Shown: one piece after another, positions 38,691-48,444 of the stretch
How positions within the stretch are numbered: the stretch's first letter is position 1
Layout of the letters: every line of letters starts with the position of its first letter
Assembly (NCBI GenBank): GCA_963761985.1
Contig: CAVXIT010000007.1
Location: forward strand, 1 to 64,000
Length of the DNA: 64,000 nucleotides
Source: JACCTH01 sp963761985
GTDB lineage: Bacteria > Actinomycetota > Acidimicrobiia > Spongiisociales > ZC4RG35
Direction: 5' to 3'
Position numbers and translations under genes: made by a program
The notes under the pieces: model-generated
Databases searched by the model: none
What the model saw: the letters and a program-made list of their open reading frames with translations, nothing else
Told to the model about the DNA's origin: nothing

Positions 38691-41073
38691 TCAATCTCTC
38701 GTCGGGCCGGTAGCGACGCACCGGTCGCTGCTCAACCCGAACCCGCTGTTCGGGGGAGGGCAAGGTGAATCCGAGAAGACCGAAGATGGTTTCCAGCCGG
38801 GCGCCCCAAGTGTGTTCCTTCATGGCCACTGCGGGATCGGGCCGGGGAGCTGCCAACGCGCGATCTACCGCTACGACGAGGTCGTCATCACAAAACACTC
38901 CATCGAGACCGCGCAATGTGTCGAGCGGTGGCGCGGCCACTGGAACTCCCATTGCGAGATACTCGTAGACCTTTAACGGGCTGACCGCATGGGTGGTGTC
39001 CGACACCAGAAAGGGGACCAGCGCAACGTCGGAGTGAGCGAGGTAGGCGGCCAACTCAGCTTGCGGCTTGAGGCCGAGAAACTGCACGTTTGTTGGGAGT
39101 TGCTTCCGCTCCTTGGGCGGATCCCCGATCAAGATCACGGTCGCATCGGGGTTCGCATGGGCCACGGCGCGCACCGCCTCCCACGAGAACCAGTCGCCGT
39201 AGAGCGAGCCGTGATATTCGATGATCCGCCCACGGGGGAGATCAGCAGGCCGCTCGTAAACCTTGGCGGCGTCGAACAAACTGGGGTTGACGGCGTTGGG
39301 GACCAAAGTCGCGTCACGCCCGCTGCGCGACCGCAGGTTGGAGACCAAAGTTGGTGCCGACGCAATCAGGGCTGTAGCCGAGTCGATGAACCTCGCTTCG
39401 ATCGCTTCCTCATACCACCAGCCTCCGAGCGCTCTGTCGGCCCAGTCATCGATCAGGTCGTAGATCAGCTCAAATCCGCTGCTCTGCAGGGCCTGGGCAA
39501 CAGCTGCGTGATCATGATGAGGAAATTCGACCAGGACGAATCGTCGTCCTGAACGGAGCCGCCCGAGGTACGACTCGATCGAGAACTCATCCCAACGCCG
39601 CTCTTCAAGGGCAGGGTGGATAAAGCGCAGTCCGAGATCGACCGTTTCAGCGGCGTCATATCGATGGACGTAGGTGACATGGATCCCTCGTCCTGCCATT
39701 TCGAGCGCGAGTTGTGCTCCCCGGCTCCCACCGCCGACATCGTGGAGCGGGACCGCGGCCAGGATCACCGCGGCGATCTCGGTTTCGATCTCGTCCGCTC
39801 TTTGGGTCAAGCCGCCCGGCGCGGGGGTCAGCTGATAGGTGATTCCCGTCTGCCGCAAGTACTCGTAGCGCGCCACCTGGTCATTGAGGAGTGGACCATC
39901 TGTCGCTCCGTATTCGACGGTGACTGGAGCCACAGCGGGCTCTCCCCTGGTCGGGCTCAGTGAGGCGGTCACGAATGGCATTGCGGGATCCGGAGCGATC
40001 GCGCCGACCCGATACGTGGCCGGCAGATCAGGAAGCCAATGTCGCGCCTCGCTTTCGCTCCGCACAAGGAGGTCGACGTTGTGACGCAGTGGCGCGTCGG
40101 TGCCTGCAACTACACCCAACTTTCGCAGCCCGAGACGAGAGGCGACTTTGCGTCCGAGGCGGCGCCAGCCATATCCCTCGACCCACCCCCAACTCTGGAA
40201 CATCTGTTGGCGGATGTGGGCCCAGGGCACCCAGAAGAACTTGGTCCACCCCGGCACTACCTCGTACTTGTGGCGGGTGCGATACGCAATGAGGCCCAGA
40301 TAGACGAGCAGGCCAGTAAGCCCCAGCCACCTGTTTACAAAGGCGGCGATGACGATCAGGGCAGGGAAGAACCAGTAGGCGAGAAGAACCTTGGCATAGG
40401 CTCCGGTGCGGACCTGGTTGACCCCGTCAGCCCGGCCCCACTCCCAGGCTTTGTCAGCCATGGATTGCACGCTGATCGGCGGCCGCCAGGCCACCACCGC
40501 CTCGGGGACAAACACCGGCACGTAACCGAGGGCCCGCATTCGCTCCCCGAACAGCGTGTCTTCGCCCACCGAGTGGCCCTCCGGGAAACCGCCGGCGCGG
40601 ACCCATGCCGTTCGGAGAAATGCCTGGGAGCTGCCCCCGGGCAGGAAGTTATCGAGATCGACCTCGCCCCGCGTTGTCATCATGACCGCACCGGCCGCCG
40701 TCGAGGCAACGGAAAGCCCTTCGGGCCGGTAGAAGCCGGCCACCCACTCGGCCCCGTCCGCGAAGGGCTCGACGAGTCGCTCGAGCCATTCCAGTACGGG
40801 CACACACCCTGCGTCTGTACAGGCGATGATCGGGCTCTCGGCTGCGGTGATGGCTGCGTTGCGATTCTCGGCGATCGGCCCTGGGCCCGGGACAACACGG
40901 AGAATGTCGATCACTGCTTGCAGCTGGCTCAAGAGTTCCCGGGTTCCATCAGTGGAACCCCCGTCGGCAACCACGATCTCATCCGGTCTCCGGGTCTGCG
41001 CCAGCAGCGCTTGGATCAACGCTTCGATCGAATCCCGCTCGTTGAGAACGGGGATGATGACCGACGTTTTCAC
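38668..41073 (-). CDS. Bifunctional GT2 + GT4 glycosyltransferase
   Basis: 801 residues, intact. Residues 1-215 are a GT2 domain (TSVIIPVLNERDSIEALIQA, VADGGSTDGTREL, NAAITAAESPIIACTDAGC, and GHSVGEDTLFGERMRALG). Then come two membrane helices (FFPALIVIAAFVNRWLGLTG). After a linker, residues of about 430-780 form a GT4-like domain (VILAAVPLHDVGGGSRGAQL, IIEYHGSLYGDWFSWEAVRA, VQFLGLKPQAELAAYLA, HAVSPLKVYEYLAMGVPVAA). Two glycosidic linkages may be made in sequence. The C-terminal domain resembles that of the next gene. It starts 4 bases after the CsaB-like gene's stop, so the two are co-transcribed. Confidence 0.85.
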   Translation of the reverse strand: MKTSVIIPVLNERDSIEALIQALLAQTRRPDEIVVADGGSTDGTRELLSQLQAVIDILRVVPGPGPIAENRNAAITAAESPIIACTDAGCVPVLEWLERLVEPFADGAEWVAGFYRPEGLSVASTAAGAVMMTTRGEVDLDNFLPGGSSQAFLRTAWVRAGGFPEGHSVGEDTLFGERMRALGYVPVFVPEAVVAWRPPISVQSMADKAWEWGRADGVNQVRTGAYAKVLLAYWFFPALIVIAAFVNRWLGLTGLLVYLGLIAYRTRHKYEVVPGWTKFFWVPWAHIRQQMFQSWGWVEGYGWRRLGRKVASRLGLRKLGVVAGTDAPLRHNVDLLVRSESEARHWLPDLPATYRVGAIAPDPAMPFVTASLSPTRGEPAVAPVTVEYGATDGPLLNDQVARYEYLRQTGITYQLTPAPGGLTQRADEIETEIAAVILAAVPLHDVGGGSRGAQLALEMAGRGIHVTYVHRYDAAETVDLGLRFIHPALEERRWDEFSIESYLGRLRSGRRFVLVEFPHHDHAAVAQALQSSGFELIYDLIDDWADRALGGWWYEEAIEARFIDSATALIASAPTLVSNLRSRSGRDATLVPNAVNPSLFDAAKVYERPADLPRGRIIEYHGSLYGDWFSWEAVRAVAHANPDATVILIGDPPKERKQLPTNVQFLGLKPQAELAAYLAHSDVALVPFLVSDTTHAVSPLKVYEYLAMGVPVAAPPLDTLRGLDGVFCDDDLVVAVDRALAAPRPDPAVAMKEHTWGARLETIFGLLGFTLPSPEQRVRVEQRPVRRYRPDERLITAPPGR

Positions 41074-41076
41074 CGC

Positions 41077-43635
41077 TCAGCCCAGATGAAGGCGGGCGGC
41101 GGCGTCGATCAAAGATCCGACCCGTTGGTCCCAGGTGTTGGCCCGGGCAGTCATGCGCAACCGTTCGACATGGTCGGGATCCTGGCCGAGCTTCACCGCC
41201 TCCACGAGTTTGGCCACCCATTCGTCGGAGTCTTGGGCCACGGCGACGACGTCGTAAGAGGCCGACTCGCGCATCGCCGTAGTGACGACTGACTTTCCGC
41301 CGGCGAGATACTCATGAAGCTTGACCGGGCTGACTGCGTGGGTGACGTCGTTGAGGATGAAGGGAATCGTCGCCACCGAGAAGTAGTGCAGGTAGGTCGG
41401 GAGTTCCTCGTATGACTTCGGTCCCAGCCAGAAAACATTGGGACGTCGAAACACCGGTTGGTTGTCCATCGATTGGTCGTAGTTGGGCCCGATGAACACG
41501 AAGCGAAATTCGGGGAGCTGAGCGGCGGCATGGTCAAGCAATCCGTAGTCGAGCCACTCGGCGAGGGCGCCGTAGTAACCAATGATCGGTCCATCTCCAT
41601 CCGGCAGATCAGGTGGCGGAGCATCCGGCCGGGCGATGGCAAAGTGATCGAAGTCGACCCCGTTCTGGCAGAGGAAGGCATCCGGCCGCCGTTTTTGCAC
41701 GGTCTGTAAGAGGTCGTGGGCGGAGGCGACGACGATGTCGGCGTTCTCGATCGCATCCTCGTACCACTGCTCGAGGTGCTCCATCTCATGGGTGGCGGTG
41801 AAGACTTCGAGCTCGTCGATGTGTTCGAAAACCGTGATCGGATCTCGCAGGTGACGGACGAAGCGATGGTTGTAGGCATAGGTGAGGGTGAGCGGTTTCG
41901 GGATTCCCGAAAGCACGTCGAGGTAGTCGGGAAAGACTGAGAAGAGGAAAAGGTTGGTTCCGACCTGGCGGAAGCCGTCGGTTTGCTCGCGGTTCCAATG
42001 ATCCAGGCCGTAGAAAACCAGGTAACCCTGCCGCGCCAGGGCAAGAGCCATCTGCTGGGGACGCTGGAAGAGGCTCGACTTCCAGCCAATCGAGAATGGG
42101 AGCACGGCGTAGCCGACGACGTGAGGATGGTCCTCCAGGATCCGGGCGAGTTCGCTCTGGTAGTGAGCTCGCAGCTCGGTGGCGCCGCCGTAGTCCGGGG
42201 GATTGTTGAAGCGCTCGAAAGTGAACGCTGGCTCTTGTTGCGCGGTCCGAGGGTCGAGCTTGCTGCGGACTGCGACTCCTGTCTCGCGGACATCTTGGCG
42301 GAGCTTCCAATATCGACGAGCTAGACGTTGCGCCCGTGAGTCATGCAATTCACGGAGTTCAGCGCGGAGGAGTTCGACCGTGGTCTGACTACGAGCCTGG
42401 TGATAGAGGGCTTGATTGAGGGCCAAGGCATCTTGCGACCGGGCCATGGCAGCCTCGGTTAGCAGGGCCAACACTGCCTGGTCATCGGCTGAGGATTCAA
42501 TGGTGGCGCCGGCTGCGATGGCGAGAGCCTCGCGATTCCGGAGCGAGCGCTGCGAGAGCCTGACGATTGCGTCGTTGAGCGGTTCGGGATCCTGCACGGC
42601 CGCTGCTTTTTCGACTGCTGCGACGATTGAATCCGCAGTCAGATTGGTGAGAGGCAGGACCACATCTTCTAGACCGAGATCGGCCATCAATGATGTGACC
42701 TTTTTGTCGTATGCGATTGCCACGGTGGGCTTTCCGGCTTTGATTCCGAACATCGCCGCATGGAGCCGCATCGCGATCACGGTGTCGAATTGGGAGAAGA
42801 GGGCGAGCTTCTCGGCGGGACCGTAGGCCCCGCGGATGATGCCGGCGCGATCGCCACGCTTCATCGAGAGCATCACCTGGTGGGCGGCGTAGGCGTCGTT
42901 CTCATTGCGAGTTGGGGCGACCTGGAAAGGCAGAAATACGATGCGTCCTTCTTCCCGTTCAACCAGGCGGTCCAGAGCCTCGGCTAATTCGGAAACCGGG
43001 AGCCCGGTGCGCCACGGGCGGAGACAGACGCCAAACGTCGGTCCGCCGGCTGGAAGACCCTCCATCTCGAGAATCGACTCCACCCGGGGTGCGGGCCGAA
43101 GCCGGAAGACCGGATCGGCGCCGAGGAGGACGTCGTTGGTGGCTGCCCCGATCTCGCCCAGCAGCGCAAGCGACTCTTCGTCGCGCACCGATGCCGCGCT
43201 CGCCAGCGAGAAAACGAGTCGAGCCGCGCCTTGTCCGGCCTCCGTCGTGAGGGGGCCAACGCCGACGCCGTAAATAGCCAATGGCTTCGAAAGCATTCGG
43301 GCGAAGAGAGCGAACTCTGCCCAGATGACGTCGCCGTGTCCCGAGGTAAGAAGACCCGAGCTATCGAAGCCGTTGTAATCCTGGATCAAACCGCCTCCTC
43401 CAAGGACCATCAGGTCGGCTTCGCGAGCTGCCTCGATTAGGTCGGCAGGCGATGACCATTCAACGCCGGTGACGTCATAGCGCCCGGCCGTCGTTCTGGG
43501 ATCGCCGGACAGGACCGCGATTTCGACTTCCGGAAACAGAGAGCGCACGTCATCGAGAAGAACATGGAGAATCGCCTCGTCGCCGGTGTTGCCGAAGCCG
43601 TAGTAACCGCAGATAAGAACGCGCCGGACGGGCAT
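41077..43635 (-). CDS. CsaB-like polysaccharide pyruvyl transferase fused to a GT4-type glycosyltransferase
   Basis: 852 residues, intact. Residues 1-375 are a pyruvyl transferase domain (LICGYYGFGNTGDEAILHVL, LMVLGGGGLIQDYNG, FGVCLRPWRTG, DTVIAMRLHAAMFGIKAGKP). CsaB-type enzymes add a pyruvate ketal to ManNAc in the wall polymer that binds SLH domains. Residues 385-465 are a charged coiled-coil-like linker. Residues 480-850 are a glycosyltransferase (LVFYGLDHWNREQTDGFRQV, GPIIGYYGALAEWLDYGLLD, FWLGPKSYEELPTYLHYFSV, HAVSPVKLHEYLAGGKSVV). The fusion suggests that sugar addition and pyruvylation are linked. It lies beside the SLH-protein locus. Confidence 0.85.
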   Translation of the reverse strand: MPVRRVLICGYYGFGNTGDEAILHVLLDDVRSLFPEVEIAVLSGDPRTTAGRYDVTGVEWSSPADLIEAAREADLMVLGGGGLIQDYNGFDSSGLLTSGHGDVIWAEFALFARMLSKPLAIYGVGVGPLTTEAGQGAARLVFSLASAASVRDEESLALLGEIGAATNDVLLGADPVFRLRPAPRVESILEMEGLPAGGPTFGVCLRPWRTGLPVSELAEALDRLVEREEGRIVFLPFQVAPTRNENDAYAAHQVMLSMKRGDRAGIIRGAYGPAEKLALFSQFDTVIAMRLHAAMFGIKAGKPTVAIAYDKKVTSLMADLGLEDVVLPLTNLTADSIVAAVEKAAAVQDPEPLNDAIVRLSQRSLRNREALAIAAGATIESSADDQAVLALLTEAAMARSQDALALNQALYHQARSQTTVELLRAELRELHDSRAQRLARRYWKLRQDVRETGVAVRSKLDPRTAQQEPAFTFERFNNPPDYGGATELRAHYQSELARILEDHPHVVGYAVLPFSIGWKSSLFQRPQQMALALARQGYLVFYGLDHWNREQTDGFRQVGTNLFLFSVFPDYLDVLSGIPKPLTLTYAYNHRFVRHLRDPITVFEHIDELEVFTATHEMEHLEQWYEDAIENADIVVASAHDLLQTVQKRRPDAFLCQNGVDFDHFAIARPDAPPPDLPDGDGPIIGYYGALAEWLDYGLLDHAAAQLPEFRFVFIGPNYDQSMDNQPVFRRPNVFWLGPKSYEELPTYLHYFSVATIPFILNDVTHAVSPVKLHEYLAGGKSVVTTAMRESASYDVVAVAQDSDEWVAKLVEAVKLGQDPDHVERLRMTARANTWDQRVGSLIDAAARLHLG

Positions 43636-43659
43636 TGGGGAAGGAGCCTAGAAGGAGGT

Positions 43660-45368
43660 CTAGCCGGGCAAGAAGTAGATGAGATCGTTGGCCAACAGCT
43701 GCTGTTGAACAGCGGCCGCGCTGACCTCTCGGACCTCGATGTCGTCGCGGGAAGCGAGGGCGGCCACGATTCCGATCGCTTCTCCGCCCCACATCTCCTC
43801 CGGTTGGGTGCGCACAGCGGCGGCAGCTGAGCGTGAGACTCCCGCCGCTCGGACGATGCCAGGCATGAACCCATCGACGGTCTCGGGGATGAACACTCCA
43901 AGCGGGACCTCGAAAAGACCGAAGCCCGCTCCTGCCTCTGGTTCCACGCAACCGTGGAAGTCGGAGAAATAGCCACCGAGCATTACCGAGTCGTCGAAGC
44001 GGTGCAGGCCGCGGACATCGTTGGCCAAGTCGGCGGGACCAAGCTCCTGCACGGTCTTCAAACGGCGCGCCTCGCGCACGTACGGATACGGTGGCAAGTG
44101 CTGTTCGAGCACATCGGGAATCAAGTCGTCCATGAGCAACCGTTGCGCCCGCGGGTACTCCTGAAAACTGTCGACCGACCACCCGGTGACTTCGAGTTCC
44201 CAACGGAGATACCAAAGGAAGAGGTAGGTCTTGTGGAGCGCCTTGCGGAACTCGGCGATGCGTACTGCCGGATCCTCGATGGCGGCTGCCGTCAATTCGT
44301 AGTCGTTGGCATAGTTGACGCCGGTGCGGGTTACGTCGGGCGGATCCTGTACTGCCGAGAAGTCCCGCCGATCGGCGAGAGCCCGATATTGAGTCTCGGT
44401 GGCGACATTCCAGGGAAGCAAGCCCGGCTCCGATCCGCGGTCCGGTGCCGCAACGACGCTCGTGCGGAATTCCTCGAGCCAGACCTCCGACTCAGCGCCG
44501 TAAAGAGCGAAGAGGTCTTGGGCGGCTGACTCGGGTGGCATCAGAGACTCGCCGGGGCTGATCGGGTAGAAGGCCCGGATGGCGAGCCAAGTGGTGTCCT
44601 GTACGCAGCCGTCCGCTCCACCTACCTCATAGTTGAGACCATCAACCAACGGATAGAGGTCGGAGAATTCAGTGGCATCGACCACGACCTCGGCGTTATA
44701 GGTTGAGCCGCCCGCCACGACACCGTTGACCTTGCCATTCTCTTGGAGAACGTCGTCAAGAGTCGTGATCGGAATGATGTCGACGCCAGAGTTCGTGAGC
44801 ACCCCGCGGAGAAAACCATCGACTACGAGCGGCTCGGGGCACAACGAGTCCTCGATGAAATAGCAGTCGCCGACGTCAGGTCCATAGAGCGACTGGACGT
44901 GGGTGGCGAGCTCGCCATAGATACCGGAGCGTCGCAACACGAAGTGATTGCTTCCTTCATCCATGGTCGACACTCCGGCGGCCCCCGCCTGACCACCCAA
45001 ATAGTTGATCGGGCTGAGGAGAGCGACATTGGCGCCAAGGCGGGCGGCTGCAGTGGCTGCGGTGGCGCCGCCCAGGCCATCCCCGACAACCACCACGTCA
45101 TAGTTCGAGACTGACGGAACCGCCGTCTCAGTCGTAGTCGGACTGGTCGTGAGCGTCGAGGAGGTCGCTGGTGCGGTTGTGGTGACGCCATCACTGGTGG
45201 TAACGGGGACTCGTTGTCCCCGTGGTGGGAACCGTGGTGGTCGGGGTTGGGGCTCGATCGGGCCAAAGCAAGATCGCAGCTACAACGAGGATCACAGCAG
45301 CTCCCGCGCCGCCCAGGATCAGAGGGAGGCGCGAGCTGCGCTCGGGTTGTGGTTCGGGCTCGGTCACC
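43660..45368 (-). CDS. Membrane-anchored FAD-dependent oxidoreductase, one frame break
   Basis: About 570 residues. ATG at 45368 (MTEPEPQPERSSRLP) gives a charged N-terminus, an anchor helix (LILGGAGAAVILVVAAILLW) and a Thr/Pro/Ser-rich linker of about 50 residues, so the enzyme domain is outside the cell. The frame breaks near 45212, where one A is present that copy 2 lacks. The enzyme domain has VVVVGDGLGGATAATAAARL (FAD), NYLGGQAGAAGVSTMDEG, typical of the FAD_oxidored family, and a Trp/Tyr-rich C-terminal half. The substrate is unknown. The part 44671-45368 is repeated at 50586-51279. Confidence 0.75.
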
Positions 45369-45395
45369 TACCCGCGATGGTACGGGGCGGGTTTC

Positions 45396-46467
45396 CTAAA
45401 CCGGCCGATGTCCCTCGAAGAGCCAGTTGCCGACTTCGTAGGAAACGCGCAGGGAGGTGCCGACGAGTTCTCGTTCGGCAGGATCGGTGAGGCGCCGGTA
45501 GCGGTCGAGGCGCTGGTTGACCTCGTTGACAAAGGAATCGAGCCGATCCTGAATGATCGGCCAAGATCTCGGCTGGTTTGTCCGCATGAAGGCGCGGCCA
45601 CTCAATGCGATTCGACTTCGAGTGCGTTGAGATCCTCAGCCAGGCGTTCGATCGACCTGGATCCCCGAGAGGGGCCTCGAGCATGCGGAGCAGAACTCCC
45701 ACCCGGGAGAAGGTGGCGAGGTAGTAGTCGACCGTTCCATAGAAGAAGGTGTCGTATGTCGTTGCGTCGGGGAAGAAGGCCCGATGCCAACGGCGAGCTT
45801 CTTCGAAGTCGAGCAAAGTGATCCCGGGAATCTTGTAGTGACCGTCGCTACGCACGTATTTGATCGCGTTGCCATTGGGGATTTCGAGAAAGACCCTTCC
45901 GCCGGGAGCGAGCATTTCGACGAGATTCTGTGCAGCGGCCTGCACGTTCTTCACGTGCTCGAGCACGTCGTTACAGATGATGAGGTCGAAAGCGCCGAGC
46001 ACGCCGGGAAGCGCGGGATCGATGAGATCGGCGAGTTCGAGCCTCGCGTCCGTTTCGTAGTCCGCCAGCAACATGGGAGCGAGTTCGAGCACCTTGGGGT
46101 TGGAGTCGATCCCGACCGCCTCGCGAGCGCCGGCGCGTGCAGCGGCAACCAAAAAGCCGCCGTAACCACAGCCGACGTCGAGAACTCGTTTTCCTTTGAA
46201 CGCGTGTTGACCGCCGAGCGCGTTCACCGCGTGGAATCCCCGATCAACGGCGGTGAGGGTGAAATCGGCCCACATCTGTTCCGTGGGCGGAAGGCTGGAA
46301 GTCTCCTCGACCCCGTAGCGTTCGAGGACCGCCTGCCGGAACTGGTCGCCTTGTGGCGGCCCGCCGATCGGGGGCGGGGGCTTTCTGAATCGAGCTACCT
46401 GTTGCTGAATACGCCAGTTGAGACCGTGCGCTATCCGACGAGGATCGAGCCACTTGCTCCGGGCCAT
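45396..46467 (-). CDS. SAM-dependent methyltransferase, copy 1, frameshifted 3' part
   Basis: ATG at 46467 gives MARSKWLDPRRIAHGLNWRI; the open frame upstream is not family-like. The SAM domain has FKGKRVLDVGCGYGGFLVAA (motif I), AVGIDSNPKVLELAP, FDLIICNDVLEHVKNVQAAA and APGGRVFLEIPNGNA. The last third is broken near 45595-45660 compared with copy 2 (51308-52378), which is intact. Otherwise the two proteins are nearly identical. About 356 residues. Target unknown; methylation or capping of the exported glycan is likely because the ABC exporter is divergently adjacent, with start codons about 34 bases apart. Confidence 0.78.
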
Positions 46468-46500
46468 CAAGCCGATCGTATCTAGCCTCTGAATCCGTCG

Positions 46501-47337
46501 ATGCCTCTTCCTGTCTACGACTCTGCGCTGCCCCGCCGTCCTTTGGTCACGGAGTTCCAGAACCTCTGGAGTCATCGGGGGCTGCTTCGCCTGCTGGTCA
46601 ATCGCGAGCTGTCGGTGCGTTACAAGCGCTCGAGCCTGGGGGTTTGGTGGACGCTGCTCAACCCGATCCTCACCACAGCGATCATGTGGGTCGTCTTTGG
46701 TCAGATCTTTGGCCAGGGTCGCTTCGGAGCCACAGGTGGGGAGCCCTATGTCGTCTATCTGCTTGCGGGCGTCCTCTTTATGACCTTCTTCAGCCAGGGC
46801 CTTTTGGCGACAGGGTCGGCTATCACCGGTTCAGCCTCCATCCTCACCAAGGTTTATGTGCCGGCCGAGGTTTTCTCCTTCGCCACCGCCCTCGCCGGAG
46901 GCGCCAACTTCCTCATCAGCCTTTTCCCACTTTTGATCGTGCAACTCATCTCCGGGGTGGGAGTGCCTTGGACCATCTTGCTCTCGCCGATTCCGGTGCT
47001 GGCGATGCTCGCTCTGGTGACGGGTCTGGGAATGCTGGTGGCCGCCGCGGCAGTCCGCTTTTACGACGTCATCGAGTTGACGCGGGTTGTCGTGATCCTT
47101 CTCACCTACGCCACTCCGGTCTTTTATCCCATCGAGATCATCCCCGAGCGATTTCTCGGGTTCGTTTACGCCAATCCGCTCTTCAGCTATCTCGAAGTGT
47201 TCCGGTCGCTTATCTACCGCGGCGACATTCCCCCACTGTGGCAATGGGCGATGGTGGTGGGCTCGGCGCTGCTGGCGCTGGGGATAGGGGTGTGGGCCTT
47301 TTCAAAATCCTGGCGCAACCTGGTTTCGTCGCTGTGA
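46501..47337 (+). CDS. ABC-2-type polysaccharide export permease, copy 1
   Basis: 278 residues, intact. Six helices, with the N-terminal amphipathic segment (RGLLRLLVNRELSVRYKRSS) and LGVWWTLLNPILTTAIMWVV, typical of TagG/Wzm permeases that export undecaprenyl-linked polymers. It is followed by its ATPase with a GTGA overlap. It is divergent from the methyltransferase, with a shared intergenic region of 33 bases, so the promoters overlap. Copy 2 (52412-53248) is identical in predicted protein apart from silent differences. Confidence 0.9.
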   Translation: MPLPVYDSALPRRPLVTEFQNLWSHRGLLRLLVNRELSVRYKRSSLGVWWTLLNPILTTAIMWVVFGQIFGQGRFGATGGEPYVVYLLAGVLFMTFFSQGLLATGSAITGSASILTKVYVPAEVFSFATALAGGANFLISLFPLLIVQLISGVGVPWTILLSPIPVLAMLALVTGLGMLVAAAAVRFYDVIELTRVVVILLTYATPVFYPIEIIPERFLGFVYANPLFSYLEVFRSLIYRGDIPPLWQWAMVVGSALLALGIGVWAFSKSWRNLVSSL

Positions 47338-48089
47338 GCAGCCAGAACTCGGACGCCGAAACCCTGATCGAGGTGAAGTCGGTCGGGCTCAATTATCGAA
47401 TGGCTCATGACCGAGCCGGAACCATCAAGGAATTCGCCTTCCAGTTTCTGCAGCGCCAGCTGGTAACCGAGGAATTTGCCGCTCTATCCGATGTCTCCTT
47501 CGAGGTTTCGCGAGGCGAGGTTTTCAGCCTGATCGGCCCCAACGGCGCGGGAAAGACGACACTGATGAAAGTGGTGGCCCGGGTCCTGCCGCCTTCGTCG
47601 GGACGGGTGATCGTTCGCGGGGTTTTGGCGCCGATGATTGCCCTCGGAGCCGGGTTCAATCCCGAGCTCGCCGGGTTTGAGAACATCGTTCTCTTTGGCA
47701 CCTTGCTCGGACGTGATCCCGATGAGATGCGGGACCGGGTCGGGGCCATCGCCGAATGGGCGGAGTTGACCGAGTTTCTCGACGTCCCCGTCCGCTCCTA
47801 TTCATCGGGAATGCTGGCCCGCCTCGGCTTTGCGGTGGCGTCTGATATCCAGCCCGATGTGCTGGTGGTCGACGAAGTCCTGGCCGTGGGGGATGAGAAA
47901 TTCCAACGCAAGTCGGCCGCACGGATGAAGGCAATGATGGAGACCGGCACCGCCGTCCTTTTCGTCTCCCACGATCTCGAAGTCGTCGAACGCCTATCCG
48001 ATCGCGTTCTCTGGCTCGACGGTGGGCGAATAAGGATGCTGGGCCGGGCCAAAGAGGTAGTGGACGCCTATCGGGGCTCGGTGAGCTGA
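47334..48089 (+). CDS. Polysaccharide ABC exporter ATPase, copy 1
   Basis: GTG at 47334 (overlapping the permease stop) gives 251 residues; the same frame is open far upstream but that is the permease shadow. Walker A: GPNGAGKTTLMKVVARVL. Signature: RSYSSGMLARLGFAVA. Walker B: VLVVDEVLAVGDEKFQ; H loop: VLFVSHDLEVVERLSDRV. It has the length of TagH/Wzt without the C-terminal sugar-binding domain that recognises capped chains. It powers export of the glycan. Differences from copy 2 include Ser/Pro and Asp/Glu at two positions. Confidence 0.92.
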   Translation: MSSQNSDAETLIEVKSVGLNYRMAHDRAGTIKEFAFQFLQRQLVTEEFAALSDVSFEVSRGEVFSLIGPNGAGKTTLMKVVARVLPPSSGRVIVRGVLAPMIALGAGFNPELAGFENIVLFGTLLGRDPDEMRDRVGAIAEWAELTEFLDVPVRSYSSGMLARLGFAVASDIQPDVLVVDEVLAVGDEKFQRKSAARMKAMMETGTAVLFVSHDLEVVERLSDRVLWLDGGRIRMLGRAKEVVDAYRGSVS

Positions 48090-48444
48090 GAAACGCGAAA
48101 CCCCTTAAAGGGAACTCTGCGGACATTGGCGACGTTAGACTCCACGCCGGTTCCTATTGGGCAATCACCAAGTGACTAATCATTAGGGTCCGGGCATGCC
48201 CTGGTACCGTCCGGGGCTGCAACAACCATTCGATCGACCAGGAGGGGTAGACGCGGAGGGTTTGATAGCCAGATGCCAGATAGCCGCACGGCCGTTTTGG
48301 CTGCAATAGCTTCGTGCTACCTCTAGGTACCCAACCGATGGGGGGCGCGACGGAACCTTATCTGGACCCGTCAGTGTTCTAACTTTTTCAGATGTCGTTA
48401 CGAATGGACATGCAAGTAAGCAAGCAAAAGAAAGGAAGGGCATA
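48090..48444 (+). other. Leader region upstream of SLH gene, copy 1
   Basis: 355 bases between the ABC ATPase stop and the GTG of the SLH protein. No reading frame of note. It contains a GGGCATGCCC palindrome (about 48193-48202), a short inverted repeat TACCTCTAGGTA near 48322, and just before the GTG the purine-rich ribosome site GAAAGGAAGGG. I could not identify a defined riboswitch or a clear -35/-10 pair. The same region in copy 2 differs at very few bases. Confidence 0.5.

Noticed and set aside
40039..41292. 417-residue plus-strand open frame
   Set aside because: It is antisense to the intact GT2-GT4 fusion and CsaB fusion genes, with composition typical of a high-GC shadow frame.
46644..47333. 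Long N-terminal extension of the ABC ATPase frame (also in copy 2)
   Set aside because: It is the permease gene read in another frame; the ATPase starts at the GTG overlapping the permease stop.
48190..48350. Partial likeness of the SLH leader to a cyclic di-GMP-I (GEMM) riboswitch (AACCATTCGA and ACCGATGG-like pieces)
   Set aside because: The core CAAAGCC and the GAAA tetraloop/receptor are missing and the spacing is off; an Infernal search would decide.
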